From assembly GCA_037013685.1 (NCBI GenBank), contig CM072892.1, positions 3,286,001 to 3,350,000 on the forward strand: a stretch of DNA of 64,000 bases, in the 5' to 3' direction. Below the pieces are notes generated by a model, which was given only the letters and a program-made list of their open reading frames with translations, did no database searches and had not been told where the DNA came from. The stretch is from Acridotheres tristis. Its lineage: Eukaryota > Chordata > Aves > Passeriformes > Sturnidae. The position numbers were made by a program, and so were the translations under genes. This document shows positions 22,064-33,400 of this stretch, piece after piece. Within the stretch, counting starts at the first letter, position 1. The number at the start of each line of letters is the position of its first letter.

Positions 22064-22649
22064 TACCTCATCCTGGCATGTAGCTTTTGGACAAACCAGC
22101 TCCATTCCCGCCCCTGTCAAGAGGCAGCACAGGTGGGTGTTTGCAGCATCACCCGCAGTGGGATGCAGTGGAGGGCTGGGTGCCCCTCTCCCACCCCCAC
22201 ACCCCCAGTCTGATACCGGGGTGATCCCTGGGCCTCCCAAAAATGCATTTCCAGCCCGGTGGGAGCCCGTGCTCCTCCCGCGGTGAGCGGAGCTCGGGGC
22301 TGGGCTCAGCAGAGGGAGCCACAGACTGCGTGGCACAGCCGGGACCAGCCGAGCCTCTGGGCATCCCTGACCTCGGGCATCACCCAGCTGGGGCAGGGCC
22401 TTTGCAAACCCCCCTGCCAGCTCTCACTCCTTCCCTCCTTCCCATTGCTGCTTCCCTACAAATCCATTCCCGTCCTTCTCTTCCTCCCCCCAGCACCAAG
22501 GCCGTTTCCCTCCCAGCTGATCTGCAGTGGAGCAATGGGAAAGAGGCTGGAGAAGGTGAGCACAGAGCTGGGGTGCAGCCCCCCAGAGTCCAGCACCTGG
22601 GGCTGTGCCAGTTTGGGTCCCCATAGCCAAGAGTTGGCATCAAAACCCA

Positions 22650-22930
22650 ACAGAGATCGCAGACTGAACTGGAAGGGACCCACAAAGGTCACCCAGTCCA
22701 ATTCTTGTCCCTTCACAGACACCCCAACAATCCCACCCTGTGCCTGAGAGAATTGTCCAAATGTTTCTGCAATTCTGGCAGGATTGGTGCAGTGACCACT
22801 TCCCTGTTCCAGTGACTGGATCCTGAAATTTTGCCTTTTTCCTACACATTGATGCACCACAGCGTGTCCTGGCTGGAGCAGTGACTATCACCTCCTCCAG
22901 GCACTCCTGCAGCTCTCCAGCAGCTCCATG
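22650..22930 (-). repeat. CR1 LINE fragment, reverse orientation
   Basis: The blocks gaactggaagggacccacaa, cacccagtccaattcttgtc and gtgcagtgaccacttccctg occur in the order expected for a reverse-complement CR1 copy. It appears to be an older or different subfamily from the other copies here. Confidence 0.75.
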
Positions 22931-25242
22931 CCTTGTTCCAGGACAAGGGAACTAAAGAAATGTCAGCTGTAGGATGAGCTACACCTCCCCTGGTGGAAGC
23001 AGAGGATGCTGAGAGGGTGCACAGGCACCCACAGGCACCCACAGCCAGGACAGAAGGAGCTGAAGCACAGACACCTCCCCACAGCACCTGGGCAGGGGCT
23101 GCCAGGAATTATTCCCTCCATGGCATCCACACATCCAAAACAGCACCACTGTGTTTTGCCTTGGCACTTTTTAAAATAATTTTCAGGCCTTTTGCAGTGA
23201 TCCCTCTTACAGTGGGTTTTTCACCTTTGCTTCAGTGTTGCAATCCTGGTGTGGAGAAGAGCAAACAGAGGGAACGTGGTGCAGTTCACCTGCCAAAACC
23301 ACCCCAACACCAAAAACACAACATGAAGTTGTTAAAAACAACAAACAAATTCCTTGTGAATATTCTTTGTGCATTTTAGCAATATTCCTCTGAATACTGT
23401 GATTTATTTTCTGTCCCTCCCAGGCCAAGGCTTATTAACAACAGCTTTAATATTTCATGTCCCCTCAACTCCTAAATCACGAGTGTAACTTTAAAAACAA
23501 TTGGGAGGCAAAGCTTTTCCTCGAAGTTATTTCCAGGAGCTGGAGAGACGGGCTCAGCCAAGGCTCCAAGGGCACAGCTGGGCTCTTTCCCAACAGAGCT
23601 CCAGAGAACAGCACCAGGGGCAGCACAGGAGCTGCTGGAGCTCATTAAGAAACTCTCCAAGTGTGGAAGGCTGCACGAAGCTCTGGGATCATCCCAGCCC
23701 TTGCCTGCACACACTCAGCCACTGGAAGGCAGATTTTTTTTTTTTTTTTTTCTGTCTAGAAAGAGCCTAATTTGAGGTCCAGAGCCTGAACTGAAGCATC
23801 CTGGTGGGTTTGGCAGTGCTGGGATAACTGTTGGGCTCAGGGAGGGCTTTCCCAAATTTAATGATTCCATGATAAAAACCTGCACCTAGAGGTGGAACAC
23901 AGGTGGTGAGGACCAAAGAGCCCAGGACCTGAGGGATATGGCACAGGGATTTATGGACTGGTCACTCCACAGCACAGGGGCAGGAGATCTCCCTATTTTG
24001 GGAGACACCCAAAATAATCACAGTGATAGGAAAAAACTCGAAGCTGCTCAGATGTGGGAGCCCTGAGAAAATAAAATTGACAAGCAACACACAGCACTGG
24101 AGAGCACCAGGAAAGGAATGGTGCACATGATAAATCAGGTGGAATCCTGGGAAATGGGGCAGTTCAGAGCTGGGAGAATGTCCCCTTATTTAATTAGTTT
24201 TGGTCCTCCTGTTTCAGCTTTTTGTTTCAGGTTTTTTGGGGGTTTTTTGAGCTATAAACACTTTGAAGCTGAATATTTTTTCACCCCGGTGAAACAGATT
24301 TTCTCATGATTGCAAAACCAATGAGGCTCCTTCCCAATCCCATACCTTAAAAAAAAAAAAAAAAGAAAAATAAAAAAGAGAAGAGGAATAGATAATTTCT
24401 TGCAGAAGAGCCTGTTTTCCCAAACAGACCATTTCCCACCACAAGCACCAGCTTTAATGCACAGCTGTGAGAAAGACAGAACTCAGCCTCACCACAAGGA
24501 CTGGTCTTGCCAATGCTCCTGGGGCTTCCCAGGAGTATTATTTCCAAATAGCTCAGACCATTTGGATAAAAGAGACACCAAGGGCTGGAGGAGGTTTCAT
24601 TCATCCCTTCTCCTTTCCTGCCCACCACAGACCCTGTGGTTCCCCTTCCCTCTGCTCCTGGGCTGCCCTGCTCCTCAGGAGTCAGAGTTTCATGCATTTT
24701 ATTTTTTTTTTCCCAGCAATTTCTGTTTCCTGGGAGGCTGGAGGACAGTAGGAATGTCTTTAAACCAGTCTACCCACCCTGCACCCAATGGGGCAACCCA
24801 ACCCAACCCTGATTTCACCTTCCAGGTCTCTTGTTGCAACTGCTGATGGGATTTATTGGTTTGGGTAACTTGAGCATCTGGCCATGGACCAGCTATTTCC
24901 TCAGGACAGCTCAAGAAAGGCACAAGAAGGGAGAGACCCCCCCAGGCTCAATGCCACCCACCACCCCTGCCCCAATGTACTCTTCATTCCTCTGGCTCCA
25001 AGGAGCAGTAAGAAGGTGACAACAAATCCAACAAATCCTGGAGGACTTCGGCTTCCCGGTCACCAGCTGGGGACTCACCTGTGGATAACAGCACCACCCA
25101 TCCCAGAGGGGCAACTCAAGTCACCCCTGAGTGCAGGAACCATCTCCAGCTGAGGGCAGGGAGCTCCTGCCCTTTCCCTGGGCAGTTCCATCACCTCCAG
25201 GTCCCCCCAAGGATGCTCCCACTCCAAAGGATAACACTGTGC

Positions 25243-25248
25243 TTTAAT
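25243..25248 (-). terminator. GCH1: Candidate distal GCH1 poly(A) signal (ATTAAA)
   Basis: ATTAAA on the minus strand is followed by ordinary intergenic sequence, and a cleavage site near 25220 would give a 3'UTR of about 2.1 kb, in line with vertebrate GCH1 mRNAs. Proximal AATAAA copies at 27058-27053 and 25977-25972 are alternatives. Confidence 0.4.
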
Positions 25249-26298
25249 GTTCCAGAGACAATGCACTGAGCAGTACAACAGGGGCTGTACATCCTTTACA
25301 TATTTACACACGGGGTGTGGTTAAAGCTCGTGGATTTGAACAATGCCAACTCTCCAAAAAACGCACTGGGACTTACAACAGCGAAAATGGGAACAAAATC
25401 CAAGGCCACGAGTAGAGAGAGGTATGTTTTAAGGACTACAGGTCACATGGAAATAGAAAACAGTGGTGGTGCAACGTGAACTTTACCCTGAATAGAGATA
25501 AGTGGTTAAAACGCAACTTTTTGTTGCCTCGGGAGCAAGACAGTGTTTTACAGAGACTTAATTTCCAAAATAAAGCAAGGAAAGAGAAACAAGTGTACTG
25601 GTGTGTGCCCCTTTGGTCCTCAAAATCTCTTTCCAGTTGAGCTAAAAAGAGAGGTTTAGTGCCAGGCAAGAAAGATTTAAGGCTTTTCATCTGGATATTT
25701 GTAAAAAACTGAACTGAAAACTGGCAATTTCAGGAAAGCAAATGCCATGGAGTTGGTGTGGTTCAGCAATGTGCAGCACAGCTTGTTTACACCAGTGACA
25801 AACACTGGTACAGCACCTAATCCTACAGAATCCAGGACACAGGATGTTATAAAAGATTTTTCCACTAATGCTGTGAAGGTCCTCAAAGTTAAATTAGTGT
25901 AATCAAACACATGAGCTTGTTCTCCTTGAAAAAAGTTCTTTAGGCCCAGTCTGACCAGACACGATTTTAATTTTATTTCCAGCAGGGGCTGGAGCAAGAG
26001 GGAGGAATGTTGGTGAGATGGAGCTGCCCTTGAGGTTCGTGTCCAGGACATCTTGGATTGATATCCAGCAAAGCACAGGGAGCCCTGGGAACCTGTGGCC
26101 ATCCAACCCCCCTGGCTGAGATTTGTTTTGCAAGCTCGGGATGAGGAGGGTGGTTTCCATTTGAGCCTCATCTTTTCCCAATTAAGAGTTACAAAACACC
26201 CATTAAAATGGTAACAAAGCAGAAATTCAGCCAAGTCCAGCTGGACTGAAACTTTTTGTACCAATTCTGCCACTTACAGAGGTTGCCACATACACAGG

Positions 26299-26324
26299 AA
26301 AAAAAAAAAAAAAAAAAAAAAAAG
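26299..26324 (-). repeat. Poly(A)/poly(T) tract in the GCH1 3'UTR
   Basis: About 26 A on the plus strand, read as poly(U) in GCH1 RNA. It is a simple repeat; length may vary. Confidence 0.85.
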
Positions 26325-27369
26325 TGGTTTGATTCATTCTGGTGGCCCTGGAAATGCTTTTCTCAGCTGCTGTTACGAAATGAGCTGTTGTCATTCCAGG
26401 TTGCTCTGCCCTGAAATAACCCAACCTGTCGGCAGGGAGTTGCTGTGTTCAGGATTTCATGGTCACCTTTGGTCCAACATTGGAAATAGGAACCTTGGAA
26501 TGCTTGCAAATCTTCATTTTCACATTATCAGACTGATTTTAGCTTCTCAGTCGAACCCGTGGAAATCCAAGAAGAAAAGCTCAAGGTATAAATATAATTA
26601 AAAATATCTTTGGATACCTCAGTACTCTGCAGACAGACTCTGCAGGGTTTTTTCCTCTCCTCTGTTAAAGTTTCCTTAAAAACAGTAAGAAACTGACAGT
26701 TCAAGTGGTCAGACATTCTGAGGCACAGAGAAAAAGGTGCAAAAACCCCTTTGTACTGAGACAGGGCTGTGCCCCAAATAATTCAGAAGTTAATTCCCTG
26801 TCTGTTAAGAGGATAGGAAAAATGGAGTTTACACATTTCTCAAACAAACAAACAAAAACCACAAAAAAGGAAGGGTAATAGTAGCAAGAATATAAAACAC
26901 ACCAGAGGTAACAACTCAGAGGTATAACACACATATCCAGGTACTGAAACAGCCACTGCAGGACTTCCAATAAAACACAGTCCAATAATTTGGGATAATC
27001 CCAATCCTACAAAGATCCACATAGTTTCAGCTGCTCCCTGTGCTGCTCCACATTTATTCTAATAAACACAACTATTTCATAAATATCCATTTCACTCCCA
27101 AGCCCCACTTCTCTCCTGATAGTTGGATATTCTGCATTATGGATGGAAAAACATTTCCAAACTCCTATTTGTGGCTTGTAACTCCGTGACATCAATGGAA
27201 ATCCAGGAGGAGCCTCCCTCATCCCTACCTTTTCCATTTGCCACCAGAAGCCTTTCACTGCACAAAGACTATGACAACAATTCACGACAATTTAGGTTTG
27301 GATTGGGATGTGGGAACAAGGACAGACAGTGACACGGGACAGAACAATCCAGAGTGCATCCAGAGGGTT

Positions 27370-27496
27370 TCAGCTCCTGATGAGTGTCAGGAATTCCTCT
27401 CGGGTCTTTGGATCTTCCCGGAACACCCCCAGCATTGTGCTGGTTACTGTTTTACTGTTCATTTTCTGAACCCCACGCATTACCATGCACATGTGC
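27370..27496 (-). CDS. GCH1: GCH1 exon 6 coding part and stop
   Basis: After acceptor ctcctag, one base completes Thr191. Then come 41 residues, [20 protein letters not shown] to EEFLTLIRS, and TGA at 27372-27370. Cys194 is the third zinc ligand. Confidence 0.98.
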
Positions 27497-30400
27497 CTAG
27501 GAGAAAGGAGAGGGCAGTCAATGCATCAGCAACACTCCTGGGGAAGCAGAAATCCCACAGGGACAGATGTTTCTTACACGGTCACATTCAACTCTGGGAA
27601 GGAAACAAAACCTCCACAACCAGAAACCAAATCTGCAGCCCCTCGGCTGTAGGAGGGTCACATTCTGGGTGCTGCCTCCTCTCCTCTGATCCCAGGAAAA
27701 TCCACCTTCCCGAGGTGCATTCTGATCACAGGGACATGCCTGCTGCTAGTCCGAAGCTCTGCGCTGCTCGAGGAGGCAGAAGGAGTCCAGGGCATGGATC
27801 TGGAGCAGCTGGGACAGCTCCTCACTGCCACATCTCCACACAGGATCAGCCAGCACCCCCTTTAAACGGCTCCAGCACGTCAGGATTATTAATTTTTTTT
27901 ATTACTACTAGTAATATTTTATTATTAATAGGGTTGTTGTTATTATAATTCTTCTTGTTTATTTATTTATTTATTATTACTAATCTCTTTGCCTGATAAC
28001 CAAGCATAGCACGCAGCTACCTCAGCCAAAGGGGCAACAGGCACCAGCCCTGCAGCACAGAGCTGGGATCCATCCCTGGAACACCTGGGACCACACCCCT
28101 GGAAAACGTGGGATCTCATCCCTGGAACACCTGAGATCACACAGAGCTGGGATCTCATCCCTGGAAAACCTGGGATCCCAGCCCTGGAACACCTGGGATC
28201 ATACAGAGCTGGGATTCCAGCCCTGGAATACCTGGGATCCCATCCCTGGAACACCTGGGATTCCACTTCTGGAACACCTGGGATCCCATCCCTGGAACAC
28301 CTGGATCCCAGCCCTGGAACACCTGGTATTCCAGCCCTGGAACACCTGGGATCTCATCCCTGGAACACCTGGATCCCAGCCCTGGAACACCTGGGATCCC
28401 ATCCCTGGAACACCTGGGATCCCAGCCCTGGAACACCTGGATCCCATCCCTGGAACACCTGGATCCCAGCCCTGGAACACCTGGTATTCCAGCCCTGGAA
28501 CACCTGGGATCTCATCCCTGGAACACCTGGATCCCAGCCCTGGAACACCTGGATCCCAGCCCTGGAACACCTGGGATTCCACTTCTGGAACATCTGGGAT
28601 CCCATCCCTGGAACACCTGGATCCCATCCCTGGAACACCTGTATCCCATCCCTGGAACACCTGGATCCCAGCCCTGGAACACCTGGGATCCCAGCCCTGG
28701 AACACCTGGGATCACACAGAGCTGGGATCCACCCATGGAACACCTGGGATCCCAGCCCTGGAACACCTGGATCCCAGCCCTGGAACACCTGGATCCCAGC
28801 CCTGGAACACCTGGATCACTCACGTAGCTTCCACGACGACGCCGACCCCCGCGGGCTGTAAGGCTTCTGTGATGGCGATTGCGATTTGTTTGGTAAGGCG
28901 TTCCTGGACTGAGGGAACAACAGCCAATTCAGACTCCCAGAATCCCAGAATGGCTCGGCTTGGAAGGGACATTAAAGCTCATCTCATTCCAAACCCCCCA
29001 CCATGGGCAAGGGCACTTTCACTAGACCAGGTTGCTGCAAGCCCCATCCATCCTATTTTCCATTTGTATCCTGCAACAGACCTTTTATTTTCTTGTTTAT
29101 ATTTGGAACCATTTTGCATTCCAACCTCTCGAACCACAAATTGTTCTAATAGCTCCTCCATTTCCTATTTTGCAGTAAGATTTTCTTGCCTCTCTGGGTT
29201 TTTTTCAGTTTTTATTGTGTTTGTTCCCAACATTACTGCTGCACCATTTATTCCACATGCCCAAATTTCTCTTCTTAAGGACAGGAAACGGAGATTAAAA
29301 AATGAGCTTTGTCCTGCAAAGCTTTACTTCCTGCAGCTGCAGCACCCTCCATTCACCAGCCTGGTGGTCACTGAGACTTCTCTTGCCAAGACTGGACCAA
29401 ATTTAGCCACAGGACAAAGGCAGCAGGTTCAGCTCAGCCCAAGGCTTTGGACCCTGCAGCTTCCTCTCCTTCTCAGGGGTAAGAGGCAGCTCCTCCTCCA
29501 TTGCCTCAGACAAAAATTCCTGAAGGCATCTCTCCAAATCTCTGCAGGAGAGTTCATCCCCAGCAGCATCCAACTGGTTTAGTTGTTCCTGGCAGCTCTA
29601 CCTGGTAGCACATTTATCCTGGGAATCGCTTCCAGCCTCCATTTACTTTCCCAGGCAGAAGTTACCCTTCACTGGGAATGCAGGGGCTAAGTACAATAAC
29701 ATAACCTCTTCAAGAAGGGTTTTTCTCCCCTCTTAAACTCCACATCTACAGTTCTCCCCCAGTTACCAGCCCCCTGCACTGATTAGGAGAGGAATGCACA
29801 AAACAAACACCACATTTCATGTTTACCTTGTAATCTTCTACTGTATATTTCCACTATCCTAAAAGAGAAACAAAAAAGACAATATTAGAGTTATTTCCAG
29901 CTAGCCACTGACTGATCTTCACAGTTAATTTGATGCTATCCAAAGGGACACCTGTACTGATCTGTGTCCTTCCTGGAAATCCATGGCCATGCTGCTGCCC
30001 AGGTATTCCTTCCTTGGCACATCAGTGTGTTGAGTTCCCCCCACCTGCAGCACCAGGGACTATTTTAGGATAAACCAGGCACTTCCCCTCTGGTCTCCTT
30101 CTGTTGGTTTGGAATTCCTTGTATCCCCATCCACCTGCATCTCATGGATGTGGGGAATTCATGTCCAAAGACTCCCTGAATTCCTGAACATTTCCCCGTG
30201 CTTCACACTAGACCAAATGCTGCCTTAAGGTCAATTCTGATAATGAATTCCCAGAATGCTGAAATTGGGCAAGAAATGTTTTGGATTCTTGCATTTAGCC
30301 ACAAATTTAGCTGAGAACAATGAGACAGAATTGGTCTTATTTAAAACAGGATCTCTCCACCCATATTTCACCCCATCCTTCACATTTCAGTGCAGGGATA

Positions 30401-33400
30401 GCCTTAATGGTCCCCTCCAACATGACTTCAAATTTTAGCCATTGGTGGGCAATGGAAGTGACACTTTATGACAGTTCTAGAATCCACACATTTAAGAAAA
30501 TCCATATAATTGCTCTGTAACTCCAGGGGTTGTTCATGCCAACCTCAAATGCTTAATTACACTTCAAGTGGCCACAACAAAGGAGTTGTTATAGCAGGCT
30601 TTGGTACCTGTCTGGTCACACCAGACAAAAGCCAGACACTGGCTGGCAGCCTGAAGCATCACTTACAAGAATCATCCCTGACAATGAGACTCTCCTGCTG
30701 TTTTGGAGAGAGAATTAAATGCACAAACTCCCCTCCAGCAGTGAAATGGTTGTGTTACAGCATAAAACAGAGCAACACAATATTTATATTAACTATATGG
30801 ATAGGAAACATGCTCAGATATTGCATAGAAGTCCTAACAAGGTGTTTATAGAAAAACAGTTATTTGAAAGAGCATTTTCAAGCCTGAGCTTAAAACCCAG
30901 AGAAAGATGTTTATTTACTGAATGCAGGTCATCCACAACTACAGAAACTCACCACATTAGACTAATCCTATTATGAAAGATTAGGCCTAGAGCACCAAGA
31001 GCCTCACAAATCTCTGCTTGAACACTGGTTGCATTATATAGGGCACGAAAGGGAGGCACGATTTGCCCCCCTCCCAACCTCTTCATGGCAAGCACTCAGA
31101 AGTGAGAACATTTTGTTATACAAGAATCTAATCTTTTCATTATTGCAGTATATGGGAGTTTTGATCTTACTCTAAAAAGAGGCAAGATTTAACCTTTGAG
31201 CACAGTGCAGGAAGTCTTGCACATATTGATGTGCAGGTTTCCATTCTGAGAAAAAAATAATAGGAAAATTGTACATGTCTAGCACCATGTTGCCACTGGC
31301 ATTTGAAAAAAAAAAAATCACTAAAAAGCATTTTGATCTCCTTTTTACAACCGAAATCAAGAGATAAACAGAGACCAGAGAAAGCACAAACCAGTGGATG
31401 CACATTTCAAATGTGATCCTTAATCCTGCATTGGAGCCCTGCAGAAGTTAAACCACATTAAGGAGATTCTCTTTGGGAAAGATGGGTTCTCTTCAGAAAT
31501 CCAATTCCAAAAACCCAGCAACAACAAAAATCCCCCCAGCCCTGCCCTGCACCACTTAAAGACCCACCCAAAACCCAGCACAAGCCACACACACCCCCAA
31601 GGATGAGCAGCTAACAGGAGGTGAAGTATTTAACCCAGCAGTTCTGACAGCTCAGAACCCCAGCCTGCAATTCCAGCAGCTCTGGAAAAAAACACATGCA
31701 GGAGATAATTTCCACATTGAACAATCTCTTTCCAGCCTTTTAATCAGAGCAAAGCCCACTCCTAAAAGCACTGCTGGGGACAGGGAGATGCCTCCCTGCA
31801 GTATGAGGTCACACAGAAGAGATGTGACCTCCAAGGACCTTTCCATTTCCAAACCCCTCCCTGTTGCTCAAGCAGAGCACAGAACAGATCTGGCTCACTT
31901 TAGGACATTTTGCTGTCATATTCTACACATTTCTTACCTGCTAAGAAAACCCAGCAGGCAGGCACATTTGCAGGGCTAATTTCTCATTAGTGTTACTGGA
32001 ATTACAACAGGATTAACAGACCCATCAGGGAAAGCAGAACCTATGTGGCTTTCCTGAACTTCAGCCAAATTTTTAGATTTGTTTCTCAAAAAGGGACCCT
32101 TCCACTCTGATCCCAAATAATCTGCTTGTTGAAGGGATCTACCATCCTCCTCCTCACCAGCACGAGAAAATGTCACTTAATAACAAGAGTCAGTGAGGAA
32201 AAAAAGCTATTTTACATAATAAATGGATTTCTCAAGTGTATCACAATTGCTTTGTTTCTTAGGTTGAGCTTTATCTATAAAATCTATCCCACAGCAGTCT
32301 CAGCACATCTTCAGAGAAAGAAAGAAATGCCAATTTTTTCTGAAAAGTCAGCTAAGAGATGAAAGCTTTAGATTCAATTTATATCCATAAAATGTGTTCT
32401 TTTACAATTTGGAAGTTTTCAGATTTTTACTCTTAATAGTCAATCTACATCCAAGTCATAAAGAACTGGAAATTCCCACTGGTTTTTGTGGTCTGCCTTC
32501 GAATAACCAAATTCTCTTGTTCTTTGCCACAGAGCTCCTTGCACATCCCAGTGCTCTGGGGGAACCTACAAAAAACCATAAGGGCTCTACTGCAGCCACT
32601 GGTGAGAATTAACACACAGCTTCAAGACTTATCTGTCCTCTCCACCAAAAAAAAAAGAAAAAAAAAAAAAAGAAAAAAAAATAGAACAAACCAAAAAACC
32701 AAAACAGTTCTGAGGATTGGTCTAAATCCAAATCCAGGACACAAAGTGGGCTGAGCTTTAGAGGGAGAGGAGATTAAAAAGATTAGCACATCTAGCACAG
32801 GCTGGAATCCTTTTTACAAATTAGCATCACTTTCATTAGAACACTCACCTAGCAAGCTTGCTGAGGCCAAGCACTTGTTTGTTGGGGAGATAACCAATGT
32901 GTACCTAGACAGGGGAGAACAAACATGAACAGCAGCAAAACCATCCTTCCAAAGGCACAGGAAACTCATGCACAGACAATGGGATGTGCATTTGCCCCAG
33001 AATTAAGTCTGGGACAGCCCAGAACGTGGGAGGAACATGGCACCATGCAAGCCTGGGGGATTGTGGAGCTGTGAATGCCTCATGAGGTCCTGGTGAAGAA
33101 TAGGTGAGTTTTTCTAAGAGAGAAGTCACAGCTCTTCAAGAGTCCAGGCTTATGTTCCAAGTCCCAGGAATGCTACAGAGCACTGCTGCATTTTGGTACA
33201 AAGGCAGTTTATTACTCAGCACAGCACTATTTGTCTAAAATAAACATGCTTTTCTTTCAAGACCTTAAATGGATTTAGGAAGGAAGAGGGATTGTGCTTC
33301 ACTTTTAATGAAAGTTCTGATGGCAAGAAGTACTTTGCCACCAAAAATCAGGCTGCACATCCTGATTTGATTTCTTTTCTTGTTTTAGTATCATAGACCA

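Larger units (their letters stand above)
19511..25214. other. Intergenic region between convergent SAMD4A and GCH1
   Basis: No conserved coding exon or RNA gene is visible. The region contains CR1 fragments (21640-21905 and 22650-22930), an AAT microsatellite (22017-22063), a T run near 23730 and an A run near 24350. Open frames here, including one of 254 codons at 21053-21817, overlap CR1 and have no recognisable domain. Confidence 0.7.
25215..27369 (-). other. GCH1: GCH1 3'UTR (distal end inferred)
   Basis: AT-rich sequence without credible coding potential follows the stop on the minus strand. Candidate poly(A) signals are AATAAA at 27058-27053 (about 310 nt after the stop), AATAAA at 25977-25972 and ATTAAA at 25248-25243. 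A run of 26 U would lie in the RNA near 26324-26299 if the longer forms are used. Confidence 0.5.

Noticed and set aside
22240..22400. Small GC-rich patch in the SAMD4A-GCH1 intergenic region, considered as a promoter
   Set aside because: It is short and only moderately CpG-rich, with no adjacent exon on either strand.
28064..28816. CRISPR-like direct repeats
   Set aside because: Units are contiguous, with no unique spacers, in a vertebrate intron. This is a minisatellite.
28155..28823. Minus-strand open frames with [14 protein letters not shown] repeats
   Set aside because: They are translations of the 22-23 bp minisatellite in GCH1 intron 5, not protein genes.
28869..29582. Plus-strand open frame of 237 codons overlapping GCH1 exon 5
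   Set aside because: It is antisense to GCH1 exon 5 and crosses a CR1 fragment. I considered retroviral sequence but saw no gag, pol or env motif.
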